DNA of 64,000 nt, from positions 744,001-808,000 of the forward strand of contig NZ_WKLH01000003.1 of assembly GCF_010882175.1 (NCBI RefSeq), given 5' to 3'. The first letter of the stretch is position 1. Every line of letters begins with the position of its first letter. This document shows positions 1-8,521 of the stretch, one piece after another. The notes beneath the pieces were generated by a model. It worked only from the letters and a program-made list of their open reading frames with translations. It did no database searches and was not told the origin of the DNA. The DNA is from Mangrovibacterium lignilyticum (GTDB lineage: Bacteria; Bacteroidota; Bacteroidia; Bacteroidales; Prolixibacteraceae). Both the position numbers and the translations under genes were made by a program.

Positions 1-1398
1 GTATTCAGGGGTGCTCTGTTTTGCCACGATGGAATCTTTCAGTCCAAATTCTGTCGATTCTTTTTCAGTCAGCGGAATTGGGCGAAGCTCAGCCCAGTAG
101 GTCGAGTCGTTGTTAACGGCTTTGCCGGTCACTTTGATTCGTTCCGGAATCTCCAATGGTTCGGGAGGCAACGAATGTTGGGTCTCCTGATCCATCAGCT
201 TTTCCAGTTTGTACATTTCCCGGGTCGAGAGATCTTCTTTCTTCAGTAACTCGTTGATTTTTTGCTGGTCTTTCGAAGCGGGTTTCTCAACTTCCTGTAC
301 CACCGATTTTGTCTCTGTTAACGAATCGAGGAAGGCACTTTCGTCCTGAACATCCTGGTTCAGCCGGTCTAAAAATGAATGGTCCAGTTTGTCGTTCAGC
401 TGAATTTCATAATCAGAAACTGACGCGACATAGTCGTAGTTCAACCCGAAGCCCAAAGCGCTGACATCCATTTTAAAGTCGAAGCCGGTGGGCATCCAGG
501 TGTTTTCATCAACCAGTGAATACATTTGGCGCATGCTCACATCAACCATCGGCATCGAGAAATCGAGGTCCGCCGAATGGACATTCCAATAGGCATCGAC
601 AATGTTGATGGTGCCTTCGAAAACACCTTTTCCCTTCACCCTTGGAATGACTTTCACCTGGTTGATCAGCCGACCCTGGTCTTCAAAAACACCAAGCAGT
701 TCAAAGCGGTAAGTTCGCATCGCTTGTCTTCCCACGGGTGAAACAAGGCCGTATTCATCGACATTGTACAAATTCGTAGTGATCATTTGCATGGGGTCGG
801 TGCTGTTGTCCTCGCCCGACGAACGCATGGCAATGACCTGTTGATCGAGCTTGTCGGGCTGTTCGAAACGGATCTTGTTGATCGATTCCGTCACAAACGG
901 TTTATCTTTTTCGATGCCCTCTTTTTCCATCTTCGTTTTAAACAGGCCCGGAACTTTGTAGACCACGCCGGTTCCTTTCAAGTAGACTTTACACGCGTAG
1001 CTTGCCACCTGTTTTTCGTAATAGGGAGCCATGGCAATGGCGTGTCGCATGACGTAATACGCCGGGTCTTCACCCGAGGCCAGCACTTTGATTTCGCTCA
1101 ACCGGACATTCTGCGGCTGCAGCGTGATCGCGAGTTCCCTGAACGCGGTATTGATGAGGACTTTTTTGTTGACGGATTGGTAGCCGATGTATTGAAACAG
1201 GATTTCCCATTCACCTTTGGGAAGTTTCAGCTCGAAGAGACCATCGATATTGGAGGTGGTTCCGGTTTTAAGCGCCGGCACATAGATGTTGGCGTAGGCG
1301 ACGGCCTGTTTGTTGGAATCGGTGATGGTACCGCGGATGCCCTGGGCAAACAGGGTAGCTGAAAGACACACAAACAAAAAGGTGAAAAATGGTTTCAT
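1..1398 (-). CDS. DUF5686 / carboxypeptidase-regulatory-like domain protein (3' end outside window)
   Basis: Translating the minus strand from the ATG at 1396-1398 gives an uninterrupted frame that runs off the window start, about 466 residues. It opens with a signal peptide (MKPFFTFLFVCLSATLFAQG), followed by a CarboxypepD_reg-like beta-sandwich at about 22-100 (GTITDSNKQAV...YANIYV, then EILFQYIGYQS). The rest matches the layout of DUF5686, a Bacteroidota family of large surface or outer-membrane-associated proteins of unknown role; the phrase YVMRHAIA at about 125 is typical. The family usually exceeds 800 residues, so the C-terminal barrel-like part should lie outside the window. No frameshift is visible. 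The family call is from memory of its architecture; the function is unknown. Confidence 0.8.
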   Translation of the reverse strand, partial: MKPFFTFLFVCLSATLFAQGIRGTITDSNKQAVAYANIYVPALKTGTTSNIDGLFELKLPKGEWEILFQYIGYQSVNKKVLINTAFRELAITLQPQNVRLSEIKVLASGEDPAYYVMRHAIAMAPYYEKQVASYACKVYLKGTGVVYKVPGLFKTKMEKEGIEKDKPFVTESINKIRFEQPDKLDQQVIAMRSSGEDNSTDPMQMITTNLYNVDEYGLVSPVGRQAMRTYRFELLGVFEDQGRLINQVKVIPRVKGKGVFEGTINIVDAYWNVHSADLDFSMPMVDVSMRQMYSLVDENTWMPTGFDFKMDVSALGFGLNYDYVASVSDYEIQLNDKLDHSFLDRLNQDVQDESAFLDSLTETKSVVQEVEKPASKDQQKINELLKKEDLSTREMYKLEKLMDQETQHSLPPEPLEIPERIKVTGKAVNNDSTYWAELRPIPLTEKESTEFGLKDSIVAKQSTPEY

Positions 1399-1482
1399 GG
1401 CAAAATGATCGGTTTTGTATGCAATTTATGATAAACGATCGTATTGACCATGTTAACCGGACTTAAAACCACTTCGGCGGTG

Positions 1483-2814
1483 TCAGTATTTTTTCACCAA
1501 TTGGGCTCCTCTGAAATAATGTTCCAAAATTTGTTGGTAGCTGTAGCCTTTTTCGCCCATAACTGCCGCACCGATTTGGCACAGGCCAACACCATGTCCC
1601 CAGCCAGCTCCGGTGAGGATAAATTTTTGCGGGATTCCAGTTTGAATGTCCCGGTGATCGATCACAAAAGCGGAACTGTATAAGTGCGAGCTTGACAATG
1701 CCCGGCGGATTTCCAGTTCCTTGCCAATGGTCATCGTGCGTTTACTTCCGGTAATTTTCAGCTTGATTATCCGTCCCGAATGGCCTCGGCTGATAGCCTC
1801 CAGTTGAATGATTTCACCGAAATCGATTCCGGTGCGATTCTGAATTAAGCTTTTCAGTTCGTCTTGGGAATAAGTGACTTTCCAGCGATAGAAATCCTGT
1901 GTCTTCTGGTCGAAGTCGGGGAGGACCTGCGACAAAACCTGTTGGTCGGTGGTGTTGCAAAAGGCACCGGGTGATGTTCTGATCCAGCTTTCCGCTTCCT
2001 CTTCCTGTCGTAAATCGACACAGGTAGTGCAGGCATTTTCCGAATCGACAATTTTACTGAGATAACGATGGTAAACCGGTTCCCAAACATTTTCGAAGTT
2101 CTCGGAAATGCCTCCGCAGCATTTCGAAAAACGGGCGTCACAAATGTTGTCGTCCGACATCAGGAACTCGCCAAAGGTCGCTTCGATCGCTGCATTGGCT
2201 TTCTCGCTGATGATTTTGGTGATGCCCTGATAGCGCTGGCAATGGTCGTCGGCACAAACGTCGAATTGGCTGTGATCTTCGCGATCGTACCAGCGAACGC
2301 GCTCGTCATCGCTTTCCATAAAGGTCTGGTAATTGCTTTGTTCGCTTTCCAGTTTTTTGCTTTTGACGATTTGCGCCATCAGCCAGCTACGCGAAATAAC
2401 AGCATGGGCTTTCAACAGCTCGGGTGAACTCGTTGCACTCATTTCCGACGAGATGACCGAACGTAAATATTCTTCCAACGGAACGATATTTACAGCACGA
2501 ACTTTGCCGTCTTCAATCAGTAATTTTAAGCTGCCCCGAAATTCCTGGTCCTGCTTTTGTTCCCAATGGAAATTGATGCCGATGGTTACATCCTTCAGTT
2601 TAAATGAATCATCAGCAGATGGACACAGGAAGGTAAATTCGGCAGAAGCAGATTGATTTCCGTCCGCATCGTGCAAAACGATGTTCTGGTCTTCGATGGT
2701 AGCCGAAAATACCTTTCCCCGGATCGCAGCAGGAGTCAGGTAACTACCGTTTAATTCAAATTGAATCTGTTTTTCGGCCATAATGCCGACTTGTATTTCG
2801 GGTTGTGTGTTCAT
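1483..2814 (-). CDS. SpoIID/LytB domain protein (amidase-enhancer-like)
   Basis: About 443 residues. The SpoIID/LytB core is visible as EEYLRSVISSEMS, then HAVISRSWLMAQ (the A..RSy.l signature, about residue 140), and a C-terminal GAGWGHGVGLCQIGAAVMGE followed by GYSYQQILEHYF. In Firmicutes SpoIID is a peptidoglycan lytic transglycosylase and LytB enhances an amidase; in Bacteroidota the role is uncharacterised but cell-wall glycan is the expected substrate. There is no signal peptide, so it may act in the cytoplasm on imported fragments, which fits the neighbouring genes. The reading frame extends to a GTG at 2886, but the ATG at 2812-2814 (MNTQPEIQVGIM) matches the usual start of this group. 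Cysteine-rich middle part (CDARFSKCCGG, CTTCVD) could bind a metal. Confidence 0.85.
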   Translation of the reverse strand: MNTQPEIQVGIMAEKQIQFELNGSYLTPAAIRGKVFSATIEDQNIVLHDADGNQSASAEFTFLCPSADDSFKLKDVTIGINFHWEQKQDQEFRGSLKLLIEDGKVRAVNIVPLEEYLRSVISSEMSATSSPELLKAHAVISRSWLMAQIVKSKKLESEQSNYQTFMESDDERVRWYDREDHSQFDVCADDHCQRYQGITKIISEKANAAIEATFGEFLMSDDNICDARFSKCCGGISENFENVWEPVYHRYLSKIVDSENACTTCVDLRQEEEAESWIRTSPGAFCNTTDQQVLSQVLPDFDQKTQDFYRWKVTYSQDELKSLIQNRTGIDFGEIIQLEAISRGHSGRIIKLKITGSKRTMTIGKELEIRRALSSSHLYSSAFVIDHRDIQTGIPQKFILTGAGWGHGVGLCQIGAAVMGEKGYSYQQILEHYFRGAQLVKKY

Positions 2815-2926
2815 TCTTACAAAATAAATGTGCGATTTCCAGCGGACCCCATCCCTAAAGGTTGGCTGTAAATCGGCGCTATTCACGATTAAGTCTTTGT
2901 TCGGTTTTAAGCTTTGAGCTTGCTCT

Positions 2927-2968
2927 GATTTTTCTTTCTCCCCTTAGGGCCGGGGTAAAAGAAAAATC
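2927..2968. terminator. Hairpin between DUF4922 and SpoIID genes
   Basis: Arms 2927-2936 (GATTTTTCTT) and 2959-2968 (AAGAAAAATC) pair perfectly and are continued by CCCC/GGGG at 2940-2943 and 2952-2955. It lies just downstream of the DUF4922 stop codon on the minus strand, so it may end or attenuate that transcript before the SpoIID gene. There is no free T-tract after the stem, so the terminator call is tentative. Confidence 0.5.
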
Positions 2969-3001
2969 TTCGTCAAGATTCAATATAGAGATCGTTTTTC
3001 G

Positions 3002-3949
3002 TTAATCATTCCGGATCTTCGCTTTTATTCGATTGAAAGCCTCATCATTCAAACTAACCTGCTTGTAAATGTCCGCTAAATCTGCTTTCGTGATCTTTTC
3101 AAAATCCTCTTTGCGCGGCAGGATGGCCAGTCCACCCATTTCAACGGATGCCGGGCTCATGAGGATTTGCTCCCTTCCTTCCCGAAAGTATTGGCAGGGA
3201 CGCTGCTTTTCCCGCGGAAAGAGCAACACTTGCCATTGTGCGCCGTCGAAGTTGACCAGAACGTTCATCATCGGTTCGTCGTCAGTTTCGTTTTGTGGCA
3301 ACAGTTGAAGTATTTTTTCCACCAGCAAGACGAGTTCACCTTGATCGGTCGATTGAAGAACGATCAACTTCCGCAAATAGCTTTCAGCCAATGCAAAAAC
3401 TTGTGTTGATGGCAGACTGACGAGTAGTTCAGCGTTCGATTTCAATAAATCGTTCAGTTCAAGCTCAACGGGCATTGCGCCTTTTTGTCCGGCCTGAAAG
3501 TGAAAATGGTCGGGGGCTGAAGCGCCGCATTTAGGGCCGTTGTAAAAGATGGTGAATTCGGGCAACGCTTCAGCCAGCGCCAGCATATCCCGTAAACGCC
3601 CGTCAAAATGTTGCGGCACATGTTCGTAGCCAACGATGGTGAGGTGTTGCTCAAAAATAGGGTAAGGATTGACGAGAATCTCGTACTTGCCCTGAAAGTC
3701 AATTCCCAGTTGTTCTTCGGGGCGATTGGCTTTGCACAAAAAGCAGGGCCGTTCGCTAATCGATGTCCGATCGGTTTTGGCAGCCGACGACCGAATTCGT
3801 CCGGGATTGAATTGGGCAACAACCCGAAACCCATCAAAAACGAAGTTGCGTTTTTCAATGCTGCCCAAATCGGCATAGTTCTTCCGGGCAAGCTCCCAGT
3901 TGCGGGTTTGATCCTTTGTAAACCGGTCTATTTTCTTTTCAAGTTTCAA
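3002..3949 (-). CDS. DUF4922 HIT-like nucleotidyltransferase/phosphorylase
   Basis: 315 residues. The decisive motif is NGPKCGASAPDHFHFQAG at 138-155: a histidine cluster (H148, H150) preceded by NGP.CGAS, as in the HIT/GalT superfamily branch containing GDP-L-galactose phosphorylase and AP4A phosphorylase. A CFLC pair at 69-72 could hold zinc. DUF4922 proteins are conserved in Bacteroidota without an assigned reaction; by superfamily, one expects phosphorolysis or nucleotidyl transfer on a nucleotide-sugar or dinucleotide through the histidine. No ATG lies near the N-terminus; the frame begins at a TTG (3947-3949) just before MKLEKKIDRF-like sequence, and the next internal Met is far inside the conserved region, so TTG (or another weak start) is probably used. 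It sits between SpoIID and a glycosyltransferase, on the same strand. Confidence 0.75.
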   Translation of the reverse strand: MKLEKKIDRFTKDQTRNWELARKNYADLGSIEKRNFVFDGFRVVAQFNPGRIRSSAAKTDRTSISERPCFLCKANRPEEQLGIDFQGKYEILVNPYPIFEQHLTIVGYEHVPQHFDGRLRDMLALAEALPEFTIFYNGPKCGASAPDHFHFQAGQKGAMPVELELNDLLKSNAELLVSLPSTQVFALAESYLRKLIVLQSTDQGELVLLVEKILQLLPQNETDDEPMMNVLVNFDGAQWQVLLFPREKQRPCQYFREGREQILMSPASVEMGGLAILPRKEDFEKITKADLADIYKQVSLNDEAFNRIKAKIRND

Positions 3950-4029
3950 TATTACAGGTGTTGAGTTATCTCTTTACTACAGAGAAAACAGGGTTCTGAA
4001 CAGCGTTCACAAATAAAACGAATGACTGA

Positions 4030-5469
4030 TCACTGCAACTTTTTCATCCTCGCCTTTAGCTCGAATGTCCGCAAGGCATCCTTGTATTGATTATGTGCGT
4101 TTTGTTTGGCAATATCAAGCGAGGCATCGGAGTTGTCTTCCCAACGGCGGCACCGGTATATTGGCTTGTAGATGCGTCCTATTTTCCAGTGGCGCGAAAT
4201 GGCCAGCCCCATCGCATAGTCTTCACCATAGCTGGTATTTGGAATCCGGATTTCGCGGAAGATCGGTGTGTAGAATGCCCGTGGTGCACCAAGTCCGTTG
4301 ATTCGGAGTGCATTATTGGGCCCGTTCTCCGGTGTCCATTCTTTGTGGTCAATCAATCCCGGCGGAATTTCCTCGAGTTTGAAATTACACATCTGGTAGG
4401 AGCCAATGACCATGGCACATTGCTCTTTGTGAAACGTATCAACCACCTGTTGCAGCGTCGTATCGTCGTAATACAAATCGTCGCTGTCCAATTGAATGGC
4501 AAAACGACCGCATTGCGAATGAAAGACCGCCTCGTTCCAGCAACCGCCGATACCAAGGTCGTTCCGCTCGGGCACCACGTGGATTAATCGTTCGTCCTTA
4601 TAGCTTTGGAGTAATTCAGTTGTTCCGTCGGTGGAATGGTTGTCGACAATAATCAGGTTGAACGGGAAATTGCATTCCTGCGACAAGACTGAATCCACGG
4701 CATCTTTTATGGTTTTGATTCGGTTTCGAACCGGGATTACCACGCTTGCTTCTACCGGAAAACCGTCGGCAAAATCAACTTGCTGAAAGTCGGGTTTCAG
4801 AAAAGCACCGATCTTTTGCAGGTGAACGGTACAGGCCTGCTCCAGTTCAATTTGGCGTTCGCGGGCCGAGCTGGTCACGTAGTCGAACTGCTTTTCGCCC
4901 GATTTGCGGGTGTCCGTTTCCGTCATGGTAAACAGCAATTCCGGAACACGAAGAAGTTCTCCCATGCGCGAAGCAAGCAGGCGCAGTGCGTAGTAGCCCG
5001 CATGTTTCCAGTCGGCAGTTACAGCTGCTTCAAAGGTTTTCAACACATCGGCGCGGTAAAGCTGTGCCGGGCCAAAGTTGAAATCGTCGCGCAGGCTTCC
5101 TTCCTGGTAGGTAATCACCGGGTGAGCAGCAAACACGGCTTCCTTTTGCTCGTAATAATCGGCGTAAAGCATGGTGGCATCGCTGTTTTCGGCTAGTTGC
5201 AGCAACCGCTCGATGGCAAACTGACCAATACCGAGTTGACTATTCTGCAACAGCAACAAAGCGTATTCGCTTTGCGTGCGTTCCGCAATAGCTTTCATAC
5301 ATTGCGTGGAATAGAGCTCTTCGACCTCAATGACATCCGTCGCTTTGACTTGAACTGCTTGCGGCGCAAGTACGAAGATTGATGCGACGGACTGCGATTG
5401 ACGAAGTTGGTCAATCAGGTTTTGTGTGTTTTTCTGACCACACCAGGCAACAAAAATATCTGTTTTCAT
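4030..5469 (-). CDS. Glycosyltransferase family 2, probable tandem GT-A protein
   Basis: 479 residues. The C-terminal half (about 240-479) is a standard GT2 domain: [11 protein letters not shown] nucleotide-binding strand, then [12 protein letters not shown], and the metal-binding acidic motif [10 protein letters not shown] (D328, D330, D331). The N-terminal half (1-230) has an alternating Rossmann-like pattern ([26 protein letters not shown]) that resembles a second, degenerate GT-A domain whose DxD is replaced by QNSQ; this part may be structural. No membrane segments or signal peptide, so cytoplasmic. It is followed after 6 bp of spacing by the GHL10 gene upstream (stop/start at 5476/5469), which indicates co-transcription. 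Donor and acceptor cannot be read from sequence. Confidence 0.8.
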   Translation of the reverse strand: MKTDIFVAWCGQKNTQNLIDQLRQSQSVASIFVLAPQAVQVKATDVIEVEELYSTQCMKAIAERTQSEYALLLLQNSQLGIGQFAIERLLQLAENSDATMLYADYYEQKEAVFAAHPVITYQEGSLRDDFNFGPAQLYRADVLKTFEAAVTADWKHAGYYALRLLASRMGELLRVPELLFTMTETDTRKSGEKQFDYVTSSARERQIELEQACTVHLQKIGAFLKPDFQQVDFADGFPVEASVVIPVRNRIKTIKDAVDSVLSQECNFPFNLIIVDNHSTDGTTELLQSYKDERLIHVVPERNDLGIGGCWNEAVFHSQCGRFAIQLDSDDLYYDDTTLQQVVDTFHKEQCAMVIGSYQMCNFKLEEIPPGLIDHKEWTPENGPNNALRINGLGAPRAFYTPIFREIRIPNTSYGEDYAMGLAISRHWKIGRIYKPIYRCRRWEDNSDASLDIAKQNAHNQYKDALRTFELKARMKKLQ

Positions 5470-5475
5470 GTTCGT

Positions 5476-7011
5476 TTACCATTTTATTGTTTCCGGCAGG
5501 GTAGCCGAACTTTCGTTATTTAAGCGGTCGAGTGCTGTCACCCGAAATTCAAAGCGTTCTTTTTTACCTTTTCGCCGTTCGAGCTTTATTGCTGTTCCGT
5601 CGGTGATCGTATAAATGGAACGGACATCGGCTTCATTCAGTTGCTCGCCGACTTTGTTTTTATAGACAATGTAACGTTTTACTTCGTCCATCTCGTTTTT
5701 GAATGCGGGTTTTTCCCACTTCAGCTTACGCCCTCTTTTATTGAATTTGACCGGTTTATTAGGCGGCAGAAAATCAATCCAGGGCATCGACGGCGTTAGA
5801 GCGGTGTAGTTATACAATTGGTGTTGCAAGGTGTCCTGAAGTCCCAACAGATTCCGTTTCAGTTGAATGGCGCTGAAGAGCACGCTGCCGTGAACGTTGG
5901 GATTCTCGCGGGTCATTTCAATTTGTTTGGGTACTTGGTTGGGATCCGTCCATTCAGGGATACTCGATTTCGCATCAATTTTGTAAAGGCCATGGCCGAT
6001 ATAAACATCGCGGTTGAACCCGTTTTTGCTCCACCAGTCAAGCAGTGTAATGTAGTTGACTGCCGGATGGCCGATTCGCCAGTAAAGCTGCGGAGTGACA
6101 TAGTCGATCCAGCCATATTGCAGCCACTTTAAAATGTCGGCATACAAATCGTCGTAGTTTGAAACGCCGGCTTTGGTCATTGATCCGCGGGCATCTTTGT
6201 CGATATTTCGCCAAACACCAAAGGGGCTGATGCCAAATTTCACCCAGGGTTTGGTTTCTTTAATTGTTTTTGAAATCAATTGAATGGTCAGATCCACATT
6301 GTTCCGACGCCAGTCTTCCAGCTGGTCTGCGTTGAAATGCCTTGGGTTCTTGGTGAACTGAATGACATCGGGAAAGGCTTCGCCGGCCACCGGGTAAGGA
6401 TAAAAATAATCATCCATGTGGATGGCGTCAATATCATAACGGGAAACCACGTCTTTTACAACCTGCACAATAAACTGGCGTGTTTCGTCCAGGGCCGGGT
6501 TGAAATACAATTTGCCGCCGTATTTGATAATCCATTCCGGATGTTTGAAGGCGATGTGCGAAGCGGCTAATGGTTCATCAGCCTTTTGCGCTACCCGGAA
6601 CGGATTCATCCAGGCATGAAACTCCATGTGGCGTTTGTGGCATTCATCAATCCAAAACTTCAGGGGATCGTAGCCCGGATCTTTTCCGGGTGTTCCGGTC
6701 AGATAGCGCGACCAGGGTTCCAGTGTTGAAGGATAAAACGCGTCGGAAGTCGGACGAATTTGAAAGATGACTGCATTCAGTCCGTTTTTGACCATTAGAT
6801 CAAGCAGGTCGATGGCTTCGGCTTTCTGCTCTTGAACGGTTAGCCCCGATTGCGACGGCCAGTCGATATTATTAACGGTTGCTACCCAAGCGGCCCTGAA
6901 TTCGTATTTTGGCTGGTTTCGGGCTTGAACGAATGTGGCAGCACAAAGCAGCAGCGTGAGCAAGAGGGTGTATTTTCGCATCTTCAAAATGAAATTGATT
7001 TTAGTGTTCAT
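5476..7011 (-). CDS. Family 10-like glycosylhydrolase (GHL10/DUF187), exported
   Basis: 511 residues with an N-terminal signal peptide (hydrophobic LLLTLLLCAATFVQA). The core at about 30-400 is a TIM-barrel of the GHL10 type: EFRAAWVATVNNIDWPS, GLNAVIFQIRPTSDAFYPS, IDAIHMDDYFYPYP (catalytic-side acidic residues), IDYVTPQLYW. A fibronectin-like C-terminal domain follows (RYIVYKNKVGEQLNE...FEFRVTALDRLN). GHL10 enzymes include bacterial hydrolases thought to cut peptidoglycan or other glycans lacking peptide substitution. Two in-frame ATGs are possible, 7011 and 6981; the latter (MRKYTLLLTL) gives the more compact signal peptide, the former adds an n-region. It heads the minus-strand cluster and is divergent from the sugar kinase at 7198. 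Confidence 0.88.
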   Translation of the reverse strand: MNTKINFILKMRKYTLLLTLLLCAATFVQARNQPKYEFRAAWVATVNNIDWPSQSGLTVQEQKAEAIDLLDLMVKNGLNAVIFQIRPTSDAFYPSTLEPWSRYLTGTPGKDPGYDPLKFWIDECHKRHMEFHAWMNPFRVAQKADEPLAASHIAFKHPEWIIKYGGKLYFNPALDETRQFIVQVVKDVVSRYDIDAIHMDDYFYPYPVAGEAFPDVIQFTKNPRHFNADQLEDWRRNNVDLTIQLISKTIKETKPWVKFGISPFGVWRNIDKDARGSMTKAGVSNYDDLYADILKWLQYGWIDYVTPQLYWRIGHPAVNYITLLDWWSKNGFNRDVYIGHGLYKIDAKSSIPEWTDPNQVPKQIEMTRENPNVHGSVLFSAIQLKRNLLGLQDTLQHQLYNYTALTPSMPWIDFLPPNKPVKFNKRGRKLKWEKPAFKNEMDEVKRYIVYKNKVGEQLNEADVRSIYTITDGTAIKLERRKGKKERFEFRVTALDRLNNESSATLPETIKW

Positions 7012-7161
7012 TCGAAATAAGGACTATAAAAGGACAAAAATGTTTTGAATTTCCGGGGTTTTCAAGTTTTAGCACTACAAAAGCGTGTTGCTTGAATCAA
7101 CGTAAACAAATCTAATAATATTTTATTGGACTAAAACCGGAGCGAACTCAGGAGGATGAGC

Positions 7162-7169
7162 TAAATTTG
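7162..7169 (+). promoter_or_regulatory. Putative -7 box of the sugar kinase gene
   Basis: TAAATTTG fits the Bacteroidota -7 consensus TAnnTTTG and lies 28 bp before the ATG at 7198. No good -33 TTTG is seen at the usual 19-21 bp spacing, so support is partial. Confidence 0.4.
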
Positions 7170-7197
7170 AGCACCTTTTCATTAAAAATTGACAGAT

Positions 7198-8034
7198 ATG
7201 ATTTTGCTTGCTGATAGTGGTTCGACGAAAACAGATTGGTTGGTATCGGATGATTTCGGGGAAACCCGCCGGTTTCAAAGTTCAGGAATTAACCCGTTTT
7301 TCCGGTCGACTGACGATATCCTTGCTGAGTTGAAGCCGCTCTTTCAGGATCAACACCTACCGGTTGAGGAGATTTATTTTTACGGTGCAGGCGTTGTCAA
7401 CGAGGAAAAAGCAGCCGTCATCAGGCAGGCTTTGGTTGCTTTGTTTGGCGACATTAAATGTGAAATTTCGAGCGATGTATTGGGTGCTGCCAGAGCCGCT
7501 TGCGGTCATGAACCCGGAATTGCCTGTATTATGGGCACCGGCTCGAATGCCTGTTATTACGACGGCTCAACAATTGTGAAGGGTATTCCTCCGATGGGTT
7601 TCATCTTAGGCGACGAAGGCAGTGGGGCAGTTATTGGCCGGCAGCTGATCGGCGATTATTTTAAAAATGTCATGCCGGATGAGTTGCGGACGAAGTTTTA
7701 TCAGCGATTTGGGGTAGAGAAGGACGCCGTGCTGGAGCGTGTTTACCGGACCGAAAAACCGAACAAGTATTTGGCTTCTTTTACCGTCTTCTTGAGCGAA
7801 GAGGTGGAGCATTCGTATTGCAAAAAGTTATTACAAGATCAGTTTCATGCTTTTGTTAGTCGGAATGTGGTGCAAATGGTTGAAGCAAAGAACGTCCCGG
7901 TTAATTTTATCGGATCTATTGCTTACCATTTCCAGGATATTTTAAAAGACGAATTGCAAAAGAAAGGTTTGACAGCCGGTATCATTCTGAAAGAACCCAT
8001 TGAAGCATTGCTGGATTATCATTTTCAACATTAA
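7198..8034 (+). CDS. BadF/BadG/BcrA/BcrD-type ATPase, N-acetylglucosamine kinase-like
   Basis: 278 residues from the ATG at 7198 (a TTG three codons earlier is less likely). The ASKHA fold is clear: phosphate-1 loop LADSGSTKTDWLV at 4-16, phosphate-2 region CIMGTGSNACYY at about 112, and GFILGDEGSGAVIGRQLI at about 132-149, the signature of the NAGK-like branch of the BadF family. Such proteins phosphorylate amino sugars such as GlcNAc, GlcN or MurNAc with ATP in the cytoplasm. The gene is divergent from the GHL10-GT-DUF4922-SpoIID set and would supply sugar phosphates from released cell-wall glycan (inference). Length is usual for the Bacteroidota family. Confidence 0.87.
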   Translation: MILLADSGSTKTDWLVSDDFGETRRFQSSGINPFFRSTDDILAELKPLFQDQHLPVEEIYFYGAGVVNEEKAAVIRQALVALFGDIKCEISSDVLGAARAACGHEPGIACIMGTGSNACYYDGSTIVKGIPPMGFILGDEGSGAVIGRQLIGDYFKNVMPDELRTKFYQRFGVEKDAVLERVYRTEKPNKYLASFTVFLSEEVEHSYCKKLLQDQFHAFVSRNVVQMVEAKNVPVNFIGSIAYHFQDILKDELQKKGLTAGIILKEPIEALLDYHFQH

Positions 8035-8156
8035 TCAGATAAATCTGCGTAATCGATTGCACTGCAAATGAGCTGATTGAATATAAGCGTGTTAGATAAA
8101 AGTAAAAAACACGTTTAAAAAAGATTCACAATAGCCGCTCTTTTTCCAGAAATTAA

Positions 8157-8164
8157 TATCTTTG
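8157..8164 (+). promoter_or_regulatory. -7 promoter box of the 27-codon transcription unit
   Basis: TATCTTTG matches TAnnTTTG exactly, 43 bp before the ATG of the small ORF at 8207. A transcript would start near 8171 and end at the hairpin at 8311-8336, roughly 165 nt. A -33 element is not obvious. Confidence 0.5.
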
Positions 8165-8206
8165 CCGCCATAAACAAATGTGTTTGTGTTTCAAATCCAA
8201 TTTGTT

Positions 8207-8290
8207 ATGCGAACACAGAATCAAGTTGTGATCCGAAAAGCGATTTTCGGAAAGCCTCATGGTTTAATAGGTTTAGTTGGTTTAGGTTAG
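8207..8290 (+). CDS. 27-residue Gly/Leu-tailed peptide, possible leader peptide
   Basis: ATG at 8207 to TAG at 8288-8290. The peptide has a basic N-terminal half (MRTQNQVVIRKAIFGKPHG) and a hydrophobic Gly/Leu C-terminus (LIGLVGLG). It lies between a good -7 box and a rho-independent terminator, with no gene reached before the terminator. I do not recognise it. It could be an attenuator leader for the lipoprotein at 8522, a small expressed protein, or the chance ORF of a small RNA. The codon sequence contains repeated GGT TTA pairs, which might be the regulated feature. Translation is unproven. Confidence 0.4.
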   Translation: MRTQNQVVIRKAIFGKPHGLIGLVGLG

Positions 8291-8310
8291 TTTCGGGAGA
8301 CCGGAGCGGA

Positions 8311-8336
8311 AAGGCAATCGGCAGGTTGCCTTTTTT
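8311..8336 (+). terminator. Rho-independent terminator of the small ORF unit
   Basis: AAGGCAA (8311-8317) pairs with TTGCCTT (8326-8332), loop TCGGCAGG, continuing into a six-T run at 8331-8336. It follows the TAG of the 27-codon ORF by 20 bp. Confidence 0.8.
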
Positions 8337-8521
8337 CGTATCCCCTTATTGCAGTCAATTTTCGTAAATCTTTGATTGAGTTGATGATTGATTATCCGAA
8401 ATGTCTTACATTTAAGAAAGAATCGGTACAAAATATTATTTCAAACCGCCCCACAGTACCGATCTCATTTTGCTCCCGGCCAGATTTTGGCTTTAAATGT
8501 CAAACCACATAAAACCATTCT

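Noticed and set aside
526-1362. Plus-strand frames of 71 and 191 codons
   Set aside because: They lie opposite the continuous minus-strand DUF5686 frame starting at 1398, which has a signal peptide and domain signatures.
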